Shown here piece by piece: positions 37,846-47,063 of a DNA stretch of 64,000 nucleotides (its first letter is position 1; the number at the start of each line of letters is the position of its first letter). Made by a program: the position numbers and the translations under genes. The stretch covers positions 248,001 to 312,000 of the forward strand of contig CAZINX010000001.1 of NCBI GenBank assembly GCA_964540795.1, in the 5' to 3' direction. The notes beneath the pieces were generated by a model. The model was not told the origin of the DNA. It saw only the letters and a list, made by a program, of their open reading frames with translations, and ran no database searches. Source of the stretch: Dichotomicrobium sp964540795 (lineage in GTDB: Bacteria > Pseudomonadota > Alphaproteobacteria > Rhizobiales > Rhodomicrobiaceae).

Positions 37846-38328
37846 ATGAGCGGCGGTGGACGCTGGGGCGGCGGACGCTGGTTTGCCGCGCTCATCGTCG
37901 TGCTGGGCGTGCTGATGACAGCGGCTGACGTGAATGCGGGCAAGCTCCGGGTCGAGCCTGTGGTGCTCGTCAGCGAGACCGGCCGGCACACTATTGACGC
38001 GGAGATCGCCGACACGCCCGGCGCCCGCGCGACCGGCCTGATGTTCCGGCGCAGCCTCGCGCCCGATGCGGGGATGCTCTTCATCTACGACGCGCCCCAG
38101 AACATCACGATGTGGATGAAGAACACCTACATCTCGCTCGACATGATCTTCGCGGATGCAGCCGGGTCGATTATTCGCATCGCGCGCAACACCGAACCGT
38201 TCTCGACCGACATTATTGAATCCGGCGGCCAGGCGAAAGTCGTTCTGGAGGTCGCCGCCGGCACGGCAAAGCGGCTGAAGCTGAAGCCCGGCGACCGAAT
38301 GGAGCACGCGGCCCTGGGCGCCGAGTAG
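37846..38328 (+). CDS. DUF192 exported protein
   Basis: A 160-residue protein with a signal or anchor helix (FAALIVVLGVLMTAADVNA) and the DUF192 core: IADTPGARATGLMFRRSL, GMLFIYDAPQNITMWMKNT and SLDMIFAD. The role of the family is not settled. It starts 10 bases after the cold-shock gene. Confidence 0.87.
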   Translation: MSGGGRWGGGRWFAALIVVLGVLMTAADVNAGKLRVEPVVLVSETGRHTIDAEIADTPGARATGLMFRRSLAPDAGMLFIYDAPQNITMWMKNTYISLDMIFADAAGSIIRIARNTEPFSTDIIESGGQAKVVLEVAAGTAKRLKLKPGDRMEHAALGAE

Positions 38329-38329
38329 C

Positions 38330-39274
38330 TCACATGGCGGCCGCGCCGTAATAGAGCGTGACGATGTGCTCGGCCTCGGCAAAGAATAGCCAGCGCTCGA
38401 CCGCTACCCCGACAATAGCCGAAGCGAGCGCCACTTTCGTCAGCATCATGCTCACAATCGGCGGCCCGATGGCGGCAAGCGCGAGCAACACGATCGGCGC
38501 GCCCAGCCCGACCAACGCGATTCTGCGCAGCTTGTCGGCGTGCTTGCGCGCGACCTGATAGCCCATCTCCCGCTGGACGAAATTGGCTTGCGTGTGAGGC
38601 GCTTCGAGCTGGCGCACCTTGCCGATATGGCCCAGCCCGGTTGCCTGTTCAGCCGTGTACTGGCGCGGCGCAGTGTCGGCGCTGCCCCAATAGGCAAGCT
38701 TGACGACGATCCCGAGCGCGAACGCCGCGACCGCCAGCCATGCCATCCACGGCGCGAACAGCCCGAAGATGAGCGCGACCGCCGCCAGCAGCACCGCGCC
38801 GGTGGCAAGCCCCAGCGCCATGTAGACGGCCGGCACCCAGCGGTTGTGCCAGCGTGGAATGGTGCGCAGCGAGGCGTAGATCATCGCCGTGCAATAGACG
38901 GTGACGGCCGAGCAGACTGCCGTGAGCCAGCCCGCGATAGCCCAGAGCCCGGTGTTGTGTTCCAGGAACACCCAACCGATGGCGTAGATGCCGGCGGGCA
39001 CGTAGGTCACGACCGCCGCGACGCCCTCGCGCGACAGCCAGGATGAGCGCCACTGCGAAAATGCGCGCCAGGCTCGCTCGGGATGCCCGAGATGGAACGT
39101 GGAGGCGAGCAGCCCGGCCGTGACGAGGCCCAGGGCGATGGCGAAAGCCACGAGGCCGAACCACCGCCCGGCCGGCAGCAGCCCGCTCGCGCCAAGCACG
39201 CCCAAAAGCGCGAGCAGGCCGTAACCGGCCCCGGACATCGTCGTGAAGGCGATGACGGAATAAGCGGGATGCAT
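38330..39274 (-). CDS. soeC: Membrane anchor subunit of molybdoenzyme (SoeC/DmsC type)
   Basis: A 314-residue protein with about eight membrane helices, of the DmsC type (LGHPERAWRAFSQWRSSWLSREG is shared with dimethyl sulfoxide reductase anchors, here FHLGHPERAWRAF and WRSSWLSREGV). It should pass electrons between the ferredoxin subunit and the quinone pool. It is the last gene of the three-gene operon. Named soeC by context. Confidence 0.75.
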   Translation of the reverse strand: MHPAYSVIAFTTMSGAGYGLLALLGVLGASGLLPAGRWFGLVAFAIALGLVTAGLLASTFHLGHPERAWRAFSQWRSSWLSREGVAAVVTYVPAGIYAIGWVFLEHNTGLWAIAGWLTAVCSAVTVYCTAMIYASLRTIPRWHNRWVPAVYMALGLATGAVLLAAVALIFGLFAPWMAWLAVAAFALGIVVKLAYWGSADTAPRQYTAEQATGLGHIGKVRQLEAPHTQANFVQREMGYQVARKHADKLRRIALVGLGAPIVLLALAAIGPPIVSMMLTKVALASAIVGVAVERWLFFAEAEHIVTLYYGAAAM

Positions 39275-39286
39275 TGTTCGGCCCGC

Positions 39287-40045
39287 CTATCGTGAGAGGA
39301 TGCGGTCGGCCCAGGCGAAGAGCCTGTCCGCCGTCGAACCGGGCTTCGGCCCTTTGGCCATTTCGGCTAGCGATGTGATCTCGGGGGCGAGCGGCGTGTC
39401 CTTGCGCTGGCGCGGCGGCAGGTATTTGTTCACCGGCTTGTAGCCGAACTCCGGCAGCAAGTCGAAGCCGCCGCGCTCGGCGACGTTGCGCGAGACCTCA
39501 CTGTTCGGGTCGCCGAGATCGCCGAATGCGCGCGCGCCGGTCGGGCAGGCGCGGACGCAGGCGGGCACACGGTCCTCCTCCTCCAGCTCCTCGTTATAGA
39601 TGCGGTCGACGCACAGCGTGCACTTCTTCATCACGCCGTCGTCATAGTCATATTCGCGCGCGCCGTAAGGGCAGGCCCAGGAGCACAGCTTGCAGCCAAT
39701 GCAGGTATCCGGGTTGACCAGCACGATCCCGTCCTCCGCGCGCTTGTAGGACGCGCCGGTCGGGCAGACGGTGACGCAGTCCGGCTCCTCGCAATGCAGG
39801 CAGGAGCGTGGGAAATGCACCGTCATGCTGTTCGCGCCGGTGCCGGCCTCGTAGGTGTGGATGCGGTTGAGCCACGCGCCGTGCGGGTCGCTGCCGTAAG
39901 GGTCCTGATCGGTGAGCGGTGCGGAATAGCCGGTGGTGTTCCACTCCTTGCAACTCGTTGCGCAGGCGTGGCAGCCAACGCAGATGTCAAGGTCGATCAC
40001 CAGGCCGAGCTTCTTGCCGGTCGTGTGTTTTGGCAGCGATGTCAT
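39287..40045 (-). CDS. soeB: 4Fe-4S ferredoxin subunit (SoeB type)
   Basis: A 252-residue electron-transfer subunit with four cysteine clusters: CVGCHACATSCKEWN, CLHCEEPDCVTVCPTGA, CIGCKLCSWACPYGA and CTLCVDR with CVRACPTGA. There is no Tat signal, so it lies on the cytoplasmic side. It sits between the catalytic and anchor genes with gaps of 9 and 12 bases. Confidence 0.8.
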   Translation of the reverse strand: MTSLPKHTTGKKLGLVIDLDICVGCHACATSCKEWNTTGYSAPLTDQDPYGSDPHGAWLNRIHTYEAGTGANSMTVHFPRSCLHCEEPDCVTVCPTGASYKRAEDGIVLVNPDTCIGCKLCSWACPYGAREYDYDDGVMKKCTLCVDRIYNEELEEEDRVPACVRACPTGARAFGDLGDPNSEVSRNVAERGGFDLLPEFGYKPVNKYLPPRQRKDTPLAPEITSLAEMAKGPKPGSTADRLFAWADRILSR

Positions 40046-40054
40046 GGGCGTCCC

Positions 40055-42904
40055 TCAGGCTTTGATCTTGGGGCGGAACTCAGCGCCGAAATCGAGCGCG
40101 CCGGGCGCAGCCGGCAGGCCGCCGTCATAAAGCGGCTCGAAAAACGGGTCGGTCTCATGGGCCTCGGCGGGCGCTTTCTCGATGCGCACGCGCAGGTCGT
40201 ACCACGCGGCCTGTCCCGTGACCGGATCGGCATTGGAATAGCGGTAGCCGCCCGCGCCCTCGGGGAGTAGTTCGCCGATCAGGTGATTCAGCAGGAAGCC
40301 GCGCGTGTTCTCCGGCGCGTCGTCGTCGAGGTTCCACGCGCCGCGGCGCTTGCCGATGGCGTTCCATGTCCACACCGTGTCGGGATTCACGCCGTCCATC
40401 AGTTTCACCTGCGCCTTGACGCGGCCCAGATGGCCGATGATCCACACCCAGTCGTCATCCTCGACGCCGATGGCGCGCGCCTTGTCGTGATGGATGAACA
40501 GCCGGTTCTGCGTCTGGATCTGGCGCAGCCAGGCGTTCTGCCCGCCCCAAGAGTGATACATGATCATCGGGCGCTGGGTGATCGCGTGCAGCGGGTAGTC
40601 TTCCGCCTCGATCATCTCGCCCTCGAACGGCGGATACCAGAAGGGCAGGGGGTCGAAGTAGCGTTCGACGCGCGCGCGATGGTGCTCCGGCGGGACGGTC
40701 TCGCCGTGGCCCCGCGCCGCGAGGCGGAACTTCTGCATCGGCTCGGAATAAAGCTGAAACACGATCGGTTTGGCCGCGCCCATGAAGCCGACCTCCACGG
40801 CCCAATCCAGATAGCCCTTGTTGGCGTGCTTGAAGTATTTGTTGCTGTCGGCGAGATGATGAACGTGGAAGCAGCCGTTCTCGATGTACTTTTCAAGCTG
40901 ATTCGGGTTCGGCTCGCCGCGCCCGAACTTGTCGCCGTTCTCGCCGCGCCAGCCCGCAAGCGGGCCGATGCCCGGCATGCGCTCGTGGTTGACAATATAA
41001 TCGGCGTAGCCGCCGGGGTATTTCGGCGCGCCGGTCTCATCAATAAAGCCGGGCAGGCCCAGCCGCGCGCCGAGATCGAGCAGCACCGACTGGAACGGGC
41101 GCACGTCGCGGTCCGGCTGAACCACCGGCTGGCGGATCGCATCGGCCGGGCCGTTCGGTTCGGATATCGGCCGGTCCAAGAGCGAGATGCAGTCCCACCG
41201 CTCCAGATAGGTCGTGTCGGGCAGGATCAGGTCGGCATACGGCACCATCTCGGAGTAGTAGGCGTCGGAATAGATGATGCGCGGGATCTTGTATTCGCCG
41301 TCATCGCGCTTGGCGCTCAGATACTCCAGCACGGCCGGCACATTCATCGACGAGTTCCAGGCCATGTTGGCCATGTACATGAACAGCGTATCGAGCGGAT
41401 AAGGGTCGCTGGTCGCCGAATTGGTGATGACCATGTGCATCAGGCCGTGGGCGGCGAGCGGCGCATCCCAACTGTAAGCCTTGTCGATACGCTGCGGCGT
41501 ACCGTCCTCGTCCACCAAGAGGTCTTCCGGCCCGGTCGGGAAGCCGAGCGGCGGGCCGCCCAGCGGCGTGTCCGGCCCCTCGACGCGCGCCGGCTTGATC
41601 GGCGGCGGCACCGGCTTGGGGAACGGCGCCTTGTAGCGGAACCCGCCGGGACAGTCGATCGAGCCGAGCAGGATCTGCAGCATGTGGATGATGCGGCAGG
41701 AGTGAAAGCCGTTGGAGTGGGCCGAAATCCCTCGCATGGCGTGCATCGAGATTGGCCGGCCGATCATCTTGTCGTGCTGGCGGCCCGCCCAGTCGGTCCA
41801 GGGGATGTCGAGCACCACTTCCTGCTCGAACGCGACTTCGGCGAGTTCGGCGGCGATCCGGCGGATCGTGTCGGCGGGCACTTGCGTCTGCGCGGCGACG
41901 GCCTCGGGCGAATAGTCGTCCTCCAGGAAGCGCGCGGCCAGAAGCTGGAACGACGGCACGGCCTTGCGCCCGTCCGGCAACTCGCGCTCGCCGGCCAGCG
42001 CCGGGGCGATGTCCGGCAGGTTCGCGTTGACCAGCGCACCCGAATGGTGATCCCAGGCCAGGGGGTTGTCCTCTGCGTCGCGCGCGAACAAGCCGTCATC
42101 GGCTGCGCCGGGGGCCTGGATCACCAGCCACGGCGCGTTGGTGTAGCGCACGAGATAATCCGCGTCGAACTTGTCGGCCTTGAGCAATTCGTGGATGAGC
42201 GCGGCGACGAACAGCCCGTCGGTCCCCGGCTTGATGCCGACCCATTCATCCGCAATCGCGGAATAGCCGGTGCGGACGGGATTGATCGAGACGAACTTGC
42301 CGCCGCGCTTCTTCATGTTGCCAAGCGCGATCTTCAGCGGGTTGGAGGCATGGTCCTCCGCCACCCCGAACAGCATGAAATATCTGGTGTGCTCCCAATC
42401 CGGCTCGCCAAATTCCCAGAACGCGCCGCCGAAGGTGTAAAGCCCGGCCGCCGCCATGTTGACCGAGCAGAAGCCCCCATGCGCGGCAAAGTTGGGCGTT
42501 CCGTATTGCTGGGCGAACCAGCCGGTCAGCGCCTGGCTCTGGTCACGGCCGGTGAACAGGGCAAATCGCTCCGGCGCGGTCGCGCGCGTCTCGGCCATCC
42601 ACTTCGTGGCAAGCTCAAGCGCCTCATCCCACGAAATTTCCTTGAACTCGCCCGAGCCGCGCTCGCCCATCCGCAGCATCGGCGCGCGCAGCCGCGCCGG
42701 CGAATAGTGCTGCATGATGCCCGCCGAGCCTTTGCCGCACAGCACGCCCTTGTTCACCGGGTGGTCTCGGTTGCCCTCGATGTAGCGGACCGTGCCGTCT
42801 TTCAGATACACCTTAATCCCGCAGCGGCAGGCGCACATGTAGCAGGTCGAGGTCTTGATCTCGTCGGCGACTTTGAACGAGGTCGGAACAACAGGTTCAC
42901 CCAT
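40055..42904 (-). CDS. soeA: Molybdopterin oxidoreductase, probable sulfite dehydrogenase SoeA
   Basis: A 949-residue bis-MGD molybdoenzyme of the DMSO reductase superfamily. The N-terminal 4Fe-4S site is CYMCACRCG with the fourth Cys in GVLCGKGSAG. The probable Mo ligand is Cys in HGGFCSVN. There is no Tat signal, so the enzyme is cytoplasmic. That, the DmsB/DmsC-type partners, and the neighbouring TusA-like and TauE/SafE-type genes fit the quinone-linked sulfite dehydrogenase SoeABC. A polysulfide or thiosulfate reductase-like activity is the alternative. I start at ATG 42904 (MGEPVVPTSFK); ATG 42979 is possible. Confidence 0.75.
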   Translation of the reverse strand: MGEPVVPTSFKVADEIKTSTCYMCACRCGIKVYLKDGTVRYIEGNRDHPVNKGVLCGKGSAGIMQHYSPARLRAPMLRMGERGSGEFKEISWDEALELATKWMAETRATAPERFALFTGRDQSQALTGWFAQQYGTPNFAAHGGFCSVNMAAAGLYTFGGAFWEFGEPDWEHTRYFMLFGVAEDHASNPLKIALGNMKKRGGKFVSINPVRTGYSAIADEWVGIKPGTDGLFVAALIHELLKADKFDADYLVRYTNAPWLVIQAPGAADDGLFARDAEDNPLAWDHHSGALVNANLPDIAPALAGERELPDGRKAVPSFQLLAARFLEDDYSPEAVAAQTQVPADTIRRIAAELAEVAFEQEVVLDIPWTDWAGRQHDKMIGRPISMHAMRGISAHSNGFHSCRIIHMLQILLGSIDCPGGFRYKAPFPKPVPPPIKPARVEGPDTPLGGPPLGFPTGPEDLLVDEDGTPQRIDKAYSWDAPLAAHGLMHMVITNSATSDPYPLDTLFMYMANMAWNSSMNVPAVLEYLSAKRDDGEYKIPRIIYSDAYYSEMVPYADLILPDTTYLERWDCISLLDRPISEPNGPADAIRQPVVQPDRDVRPFQSVLLDLGARLGLPGFIDETGAPKYPGGYADYIVNHERMPGIGPLAGWRGENGDKFGRGEPNPNQLEKYIENGCFHVHHLADSNKYFKHANKGYLDWAVEVGFMGAAKPIVFQLYSEPMQKFRLAARGHGETVPPEHHRARVERYFDPLPFWYPPFEGEMIEAEDYPLHAITQRPMIMYHSWGGQNAWLRQIQTQNRLFIHHDKARAIGVEDDDWVWIIGHLGRVKAQVKLMDGVNPDTVWTWNAIGKRRGAWNLDDDAPENTRGFLLNHLIGELLPEGAGGYRYSNADPVTGQAAWYDLRVRIEKAPAEAHETDPFFEPLYDGGLPAAPGALDFGAEFRPKIKA

Positions 42905-42985
42905 GGGCGAGGGACTTTCCGTGATTGCGGCGTGGCGGATGTGACGCTCGGGACGACTGCGCCGGCTCGGTGTGATCACGCGGAT

Positions 42986-43001
42986 ATGAAACAGGTTTCA
43001 T
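42986..43001. promoter_or_regulatory. 16-bp palindrome upstream of soeA, candidate operator
   Basis: ATGAAACAGGTTTCAT: 7-bp arms around AG. It lies 82 bases upstream of soeA between the divergent soe and TusA-like genes, next to TATTAA (minus strand, 43001-43006), which could be the -10 box of soeA. Confidence 0.5.
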
Positions 43002-43159
43002 TAATACTGCCACATTGTGACCTCAGATGGCAAACCCGGCGTAATGGACGCGAAAGCCTTTCGCTTGTGCGACGCACCTATGGATTTGTCCGCGCGCTTG
43101 CTTAGGATACGCTGCTACGGCTGAGGCGAACGGAGCGATGAGCATGAGGGCGCGGCCGC

Positions 43160-43387
43160 ATGGCTGATGTGCATCTCGATACGACGGGACTGACCTGTCC
43201 GCTGCCGATCCTGAAGGCGAAGAAGGCGATCAGGCAGGTGCCGGCCGGCGGAACCCTGGAGGTGATCGCCACGGACCCCGGCGCGGTGGAAGATTTCGAG
43301 ACGTTTTGCCGCGTGACCGGCCACGCGCTCGTCGAGTCGAGCGAGCGGGACGGCGTGTTCCGTTTCCTCATCCGTCACAGCGGCTGA
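43160..43387 (+). CDS. TusA-family sulfur-carrier protein
   Basis: A 75-residue protein with the TusA signature DTTGLTCPLPILKAKKAI, where Cys is the sulfur-carrying residue of the CPxP motif. Such proteins shuttle persulfide sulfur. It is divergent from soeA across a short shared region, which suggests a role in the same sulfur chemistry. Confidence 0.87.
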   Translation: MADVHLDTTGLTCPLPILKAKKAIRQVPAGGTLEVIATDPGAVEDFETFCRVTGHALVESSERDGVFRFLIRHSG

Positions 43388-43396
43388 CATTGCCAA

Positions 43397-43424
43397 GAGC
43401 TTGGCCAGCCTCTCGGCCAAGCTC
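43397..43424. terminator. Hairpin between convergent TusA-like and TIGR02186 genes
   Basis: GAGCTTGGCC (43397-43406) pairs perfectly with GGCCAAGCTC (43415-43424) around an 8-base loop. The word CTTGGCC recurs downstream at 43436-43442. No T-run; a plausible shared terminator. Confidence 0.5.
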
Positions 43425-43441
43425 GCGGGCTAGTTCTTGGC

Positions 43442-44230
43442 CTAGCTCTTGCGGAACGCCGCCGACGCCGCCAGCCCGGCTATGATGGCGATGATTACGC
43501 CCGCGATGCCGTAGAGCAGTGAATTCTGGAATGCGAGGTTGTAGATGAACCTCTCAAGCCCCTGTTTTTCGATGCGCAGCTCGGTTTCGTGCGTGTCGAG
43601 CAGTTCGCCGTTGCGGAACAGGAAGATCTCTACGTCATAGACCCCAACTGGCACGTTGGCCGGGAGCGACACGGTGGCGCGGAACAGGCTGCGGCTGATG
43701 AACGCGACGGCGAAGTCCCGTTCCTGATACAGGTTCTGGTCCTGCTTGATGCGGATCAGAGCGCGGCGGAAAGCCTCCTCCTCACTTGTCGATGCCTGCG
43801 CGCCGTCGGCAAGCTGGAAGCGCAGATTGTCAAACCCGATGCGGCGCCTGTCCAGAATTTCAGCCGACGCGATCTCGCCGAGCGGGCGGGTGGAGAGCAC
43901 GGCGTAATACTGCGGCACGCCGGCGAAGACCTTTGCCGCCTGGTTGATCCACAGCCCGGCGACCCGGTCTTTCTGGCGCACGACTGTCGGCTCGTCCGGC
44001 CCACGGATGACGATGGCAATGTCGTAAAGGTTCTCTTCAGCCGAGCGCTGCTGGCTATGATCGACAGCGCCGAACACGACGACCTGGATCCCGGCGAAAT
44101 CGGATTCGATGCCGATGCGCCGCGAGGAGACATCGGCTTCGATGCGCTCGTCGAACCCGCCGGGCTGAGCCGCGGCGGCTGCAGTGAGCGCGATCAGGCC
44201 CGCAAGGACGACAAGTACGAAACGCGCCAT
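43442..44230 (-). CDS. TIGR02186-family exported membrane protein
   Basis: A 262-residue protein with a signal peptide (FVLVVLAGLIALTAAAAA), a periplasmic beta-rich region starting IEADVSSRRIGIESDFAGIQVVVFGA-like (visible as RIGIESDFAGIQVVVFGAV), and one C-terminal membrane helix (LLYGIAGVIIAIIAGLAAS). In other alphaproteobacteria this family is found beside TauE/SafE permeases, as here. ATG 44230 overlaps the permease stop by one base. Function unknown; possibly a partner of the transporter. Confidence 0.8.
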   Translation of the reverse strand: MARFVLVVLAGLIALTAAAAAQPGGFDERIEADVSSRRIGIESDFAGIQVVVFGAVDHSQQRSAEENLYDIAIVIRGPDEPTVVRQKDRVAGLWINQAAKVFAGVPQYYAVLSTRPLGEIASAEILDRRRIGFDNLRFQLADGAQASTSEEEAFRRALIRIKQDQNLYQERDFAVAFISRSLFRATVSLPANVPVGVYDVEIFLFRNGELLDTHETELRIEKQGLERFIYNLAFQNSLLYGIAGVIIAIIAGLAASAAFRKS

Positions 44231-45162
44231 CAGTGTCCGCCTCCGATGACCGGGCCGATGGTGTAAAGTTCGGCCGGTTCCAGCACCAGAGAGAAGAACA
44301 GCCGCACAGCCACGCCGAGCACCAGCAGCGCAAGCAGCGCCCGGAGCTGATCGCCGCGCAGCTTCTGGCCCGCGACCACGCCGAATTGCGCGCCGATCAC
44401 CCCGCCGATCATCAGCAGCAGCGCCAGCACCACATCGACCGTCTGGTTGGTCGTGGCATGAAGGATGGTGGCGAAAGCGGTGACGAAGATGATCTGAAAC
44501 AGCGATGTGCCGATCACGACATTGGTGGGCATCCGCAGCAGATAGATCATCGCCGGAACCATGATGAAGCCGCCGCCGACGCCCATGATGGAGGCGAGCA
44601 GGCCGACCAGAACGCCGAGTAGGACCGGCGGGATCGCGCTGATGTAGAGCTTCGAGCGCTGGAAGCGCATCTTGAAAGGCAAGCCGTGAATCCAGCCGTG
44701 CTGGCCGGGGCGGCGACGCGGCCCGGCTTTGCCCGTGCGCGCCTTGCGCAGCGCGTTCAGGCTCTCGATCAGCATCAGAATGCCGATCGCGCCGAGAAAG
44801 ATCACATAAAGCAGGCCGATAATCAGTTCGATCTGGCCGGTTTCGCGCAGGACCTTGACGAGCTGGACGCCGATGGCCGTGCCGACGCCGCCGCCGATCA
44901 GCAGCACCGTGCCCATTTTCAGATCGACATTGTTGCGCCGCCACTGCGCAAGCGCGCCGGAGACCGACGAGGCGACGATCTGGTTGGCTTCCGTGGCCAC
45001 GGCCACTGCGGCGGGCACGCCTGAGAAGATCAGCAGCGGCGTCATCAGAAAGCCGCCGCCCACCCCGAACATGCCGGACAGGAAGCCCACAGCCGCGCCC
45101 ATCCCGATGATGGTCAGCATATTCACTGACAGTTCGGCGATCGGCAGATAGATTTGAAACAT
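44230..45162 (-). CDS. TauE/SafE-family permease, probable sulfite/sulfur exporter
   Basis: A 310-residue protein with two repeats of the family fold, each headed by a Gly-rich segment: GFLSGMFGVGGGFLMTP and GLLASIMGVGGGFIMVPA. About eight membrane helices are present. TSUP proteins move sulfite, sulfoacetate and other organosulfur anions. The nearby soe genes support sulfite export or uptake. ATG 45162 gives a helix-preceding N-terminus; the upstream extension is unlikely. Confidence 0.87.
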   Translation of the reverse strand: MFQIYLPIAELSVNMLTIIGMGAAVGFLSGMFGVGGGFLMTPLLIFSGVPAAVAVATEANQIVASSVSGALAQWRRNNVDLKMGTVLLIGGGVGTAIGVQLVKVLRETGQIELIIGLLYVIFLGAIGILMLIESLNALRKARTGKAGPRRRPGQHGWIHGLPFKMRFQRSKLYISAIPPVLLGVLVGLLASIMGVGGGFIMVPAMIYLLRMPTNVVIGTSLFQIIFVTAFATILHATTNQTVDVVLALLLMIGGVIGAQFGVVAGQKLRGDQLRALLALLVLGVAVRLFFSLVLEPAELYTIGPVIGGGH

Positions 45163-45446
45163 TGCGCGCTGTGGTGCGGTGTAAGCGTTCTCGGATCGAT
45201 CTTGATTGCGCCGCGGAAAAGTTGGTCTCCCTGAGCCGCGCGGCACCTTGGCGCTTAGGTATTAGGCGTGTGATCCCGCAACGCAACTTGAAAAAATGAA
45301 AAAAGGTTCATAGCGCCGTGATCGGGGGAGGGCCCCCCGTTCGCGCCGGCTGATTTTCGCCATGCTCGGGAGATAGCGCCGGACTTGGGAACGCAAGCCG
45401 GGCGCAAGCGTTAACCGTCCGATAAACACACGATGACGGAGAGACG

Positions 45447-45926
45447 ATGGTGATGATGCAGCGGATGCTTGGAATTTTGCTGGCGGCAGTGATGCTTGCG
45501 CCAGCGGCCGCGCAGGCGGACAGCCGGGTCGAAATCGGTTCGTTGACCTGCCGGATCGACGGAGGCGCGAGCTTTGTGTTCGGCTCGACGCGCAGCCTGA
45601 GTTGCGAGTTCGAATCGGCGCGCGGCGGCGAGCCGGAGGCCTATGAAGGCGAAATCGAGCGCTTCGGGCTGGACCTCGGCGTGACCGGCGAGACGGTGCT
45701 GGGTTGGGCCGTGTTCGCGCCGAGCCGGGGCTTGCCGGACTATGCCCTGGCTGGCAATTACAGCGGCGTTGCGGCGGACGCGTCTTTCGGGGTCGGGGGC
45801 GGGGCCAAGGCCCTTGTCGGCGGCTCGAACGACACAATCTCTCTTCAACCGGTCAGCCTCCAGGGGCAGACGGGCGTTAATCTGGCGCTGACGGTGGCGC
45901 AGATGCGGCTGCGGCCCGCGCCGTAA
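45447..45926 (+). CDS. DUF992 exported protein
   Basis: A 159-residue protein with a signal peptide (LGILLAAVMLAPAAAQA) and the DUF992 pattern: IGSLTCRIDGGASFVFGSTR, LSCEF, then a glycine-rich second half (GVAADASFGVGGGAKALVGG). The two conserved Cys probably form a disulfide. The family is typical of Hyphomicrobiales and has no known role. GGAGAG precedes the ATG. Confidence 0.87.
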   Translation: MVMMQRMLGILLAAVMLAPAAAQADSRVEIGSLTCRIDGGASFVFGSTRSLSCEFESARGGEPEAYEGEIERFGLDLGVTGETVLGWAVFAPSRGLPDYALAGNYSGVAADASFGVGGGAKALVGGSNDTISLQPVSLQGQTGVNLALTVAQMRLRPAP

Positions 45927-45972
45927 ACTGCGTCGAAGAGTCGCGCCGCTGCAGAAAAAAACGGATGAGGTC

Positions 45973-47013
45973 ATGACCAGATTGCGCATTGGCGTCATCG
46001 GCGCATCGGGCTACACGGGCGCCGACCTCATTCGTCTCGCCGCAGCGCATCCGAATATCGAGATCGGCCCGCTCGCCGCCGGTTCTCATGCCGGGCAGTC
46101 GCTTGCGGAGGTGTTTCCGCATCTGGGCCGCATCGATGCGCCGGTGCTCACGCGCGCGGAGGAAACCGACTGGCGCGGCTGCGACGCGATGTTCAGCGGC
46201 CTTCCGCACGGGGCGGCGCAGGACATCATAAAGGCGCTGCCGCCCGATCTGCGCGTCATCGACATGTCGGCGGATTTCCGGCTGCGCGACCCGGCAGTCT
46301 ATGCGCAGTGGTACGGGCGCGCGCATGAGGCGCAGGACCTGCTGCGCGACGCCGTTTACGGCCTGACAGAATTTTACGCCGGGGAGATCGCCGAGGCGCG
46401 GCTGGTGGCCTGTCCGGGTTGCTATCCGACCGCCGTGCTGCTGGCGCTGCTGCCGGTCGTCCGCGATGGGCTGATCGAAGCGGACGACATCGTTATCGAC
46501 GCCAAGTCCGGCATTTCCGGCGCGGGGCGCGCGCTCAAGCAGAACACGCTGTTCGCCGAGGCGGGCGAGGGGCTTTCCCCCTACGCCATCGGGGCGCATC
46601 GCCACGGCCCGGAGATCGACCAGGAGATCAGCCGCGCGGCCGGGCGCGACGTCGTGACCAGTTTCACGCCGCATCTGGTCCCGATGAGCCGGGGCGAGCT
46701 GGTCACATGCCATGTCCGGCTCACGGCAGGCGCGAGCGCGGCCGATCTGCGCGCCAGTCTCGATGCGCGCTACCGCGACGCCGCGTTTGCCCATCTGCTG
46801 CCGGAGGGGCGCGCGCCGGCCACCCAGCATGTGCGCGGCTCCAACCATTTCATCGTCAACGTGTTCGCAGACCGCCTGTCGGGTCGCGCCATTCTCATTG
46901 GGGCGCTCGATAATCTTGTGAAAGGCTCCGCGGGCCAGGCGCTGCAGAACTTCAACCTGATGTTCGGCCTGCCTGAGACGACCGGGCTGGAGCAGCAGCC
47001 GCTTTTCCCATGA
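45973..47013 (+). CDS. argC: N-acetyl-gamma-glutamyl-phosphate reductase
   Basis: Third step of arginine synthesis. The 346 residues have the NADP motif IGVIGASGYTGADLIRL, the active-site Cys in VACPGCYPTAVLLAL, and the conserved His in SPYAIGAHRHGPEI. The length is that of the long form of the family. No other arg gene is adjacent. Confidence 0.96.
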   Translation: MTRLRIGVIGASGYTGADLIRLAAAHPNIEIGPLAAGSHAGQSLAEVFPHLGRIDAPVLTRAEETDWRGCDAMFSGLPHGAAQDIIKALPPDLRVIDMSADFRLRDPAVYAQWYGRAHEAQDLLRDAVYGLTEFYAGEIAEARLVACPGCYPTAVLLALLPVVRDGLIEADDIVIDAKSGISGAGRALKQNTLFAEAGEGLSPYAIGAHRHGPEIDQEISRAAGRDVVTSFTPHLVPMSRGELVTCHVRLTAGASAADLRASLDARYRDAAFAHLLPEGRAPATQHVRGSNHFIVNVFADRLSGRAILIGALDNLVKGSAGQALQNFNLMFGLPETTGLEQQPLFP

Positions 47014-47042
47014 AAAAAGGCGGCGCAGAGCCGCGCCGCCTT
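47013..47042. terminator. Bidirectional terminator shared by argC and the fasciclin gene
   Basis: AAGGCGGCGC (47017-47026) pairs with GCGCCGCCTT (47033-47042). On the minus strand it is followed by a run of six T (plus-strand A at 47013-47018), an intrinsic terminator for the fasciclin gene. The A-run overlaps the argC stop. Confidence 0.8.
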
Positions 47043-47063
47043 CTGACGTCGTTTTCGTCCGGT

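Noticed and set aside
40283..43105. A 940-codon open frame antisense to the molybdoenzyme gene
   Set aside because: A shadow of soeA; composition is that of a reverse-strand artefact and it spans the soeA promoter region.
45271..45299. A TGATCC box upstream of the DUF992 gene as another RpoE promoter
   Set aside because: No TAA core occurs 18 bases downstream, so it lacks the second half of the motif.
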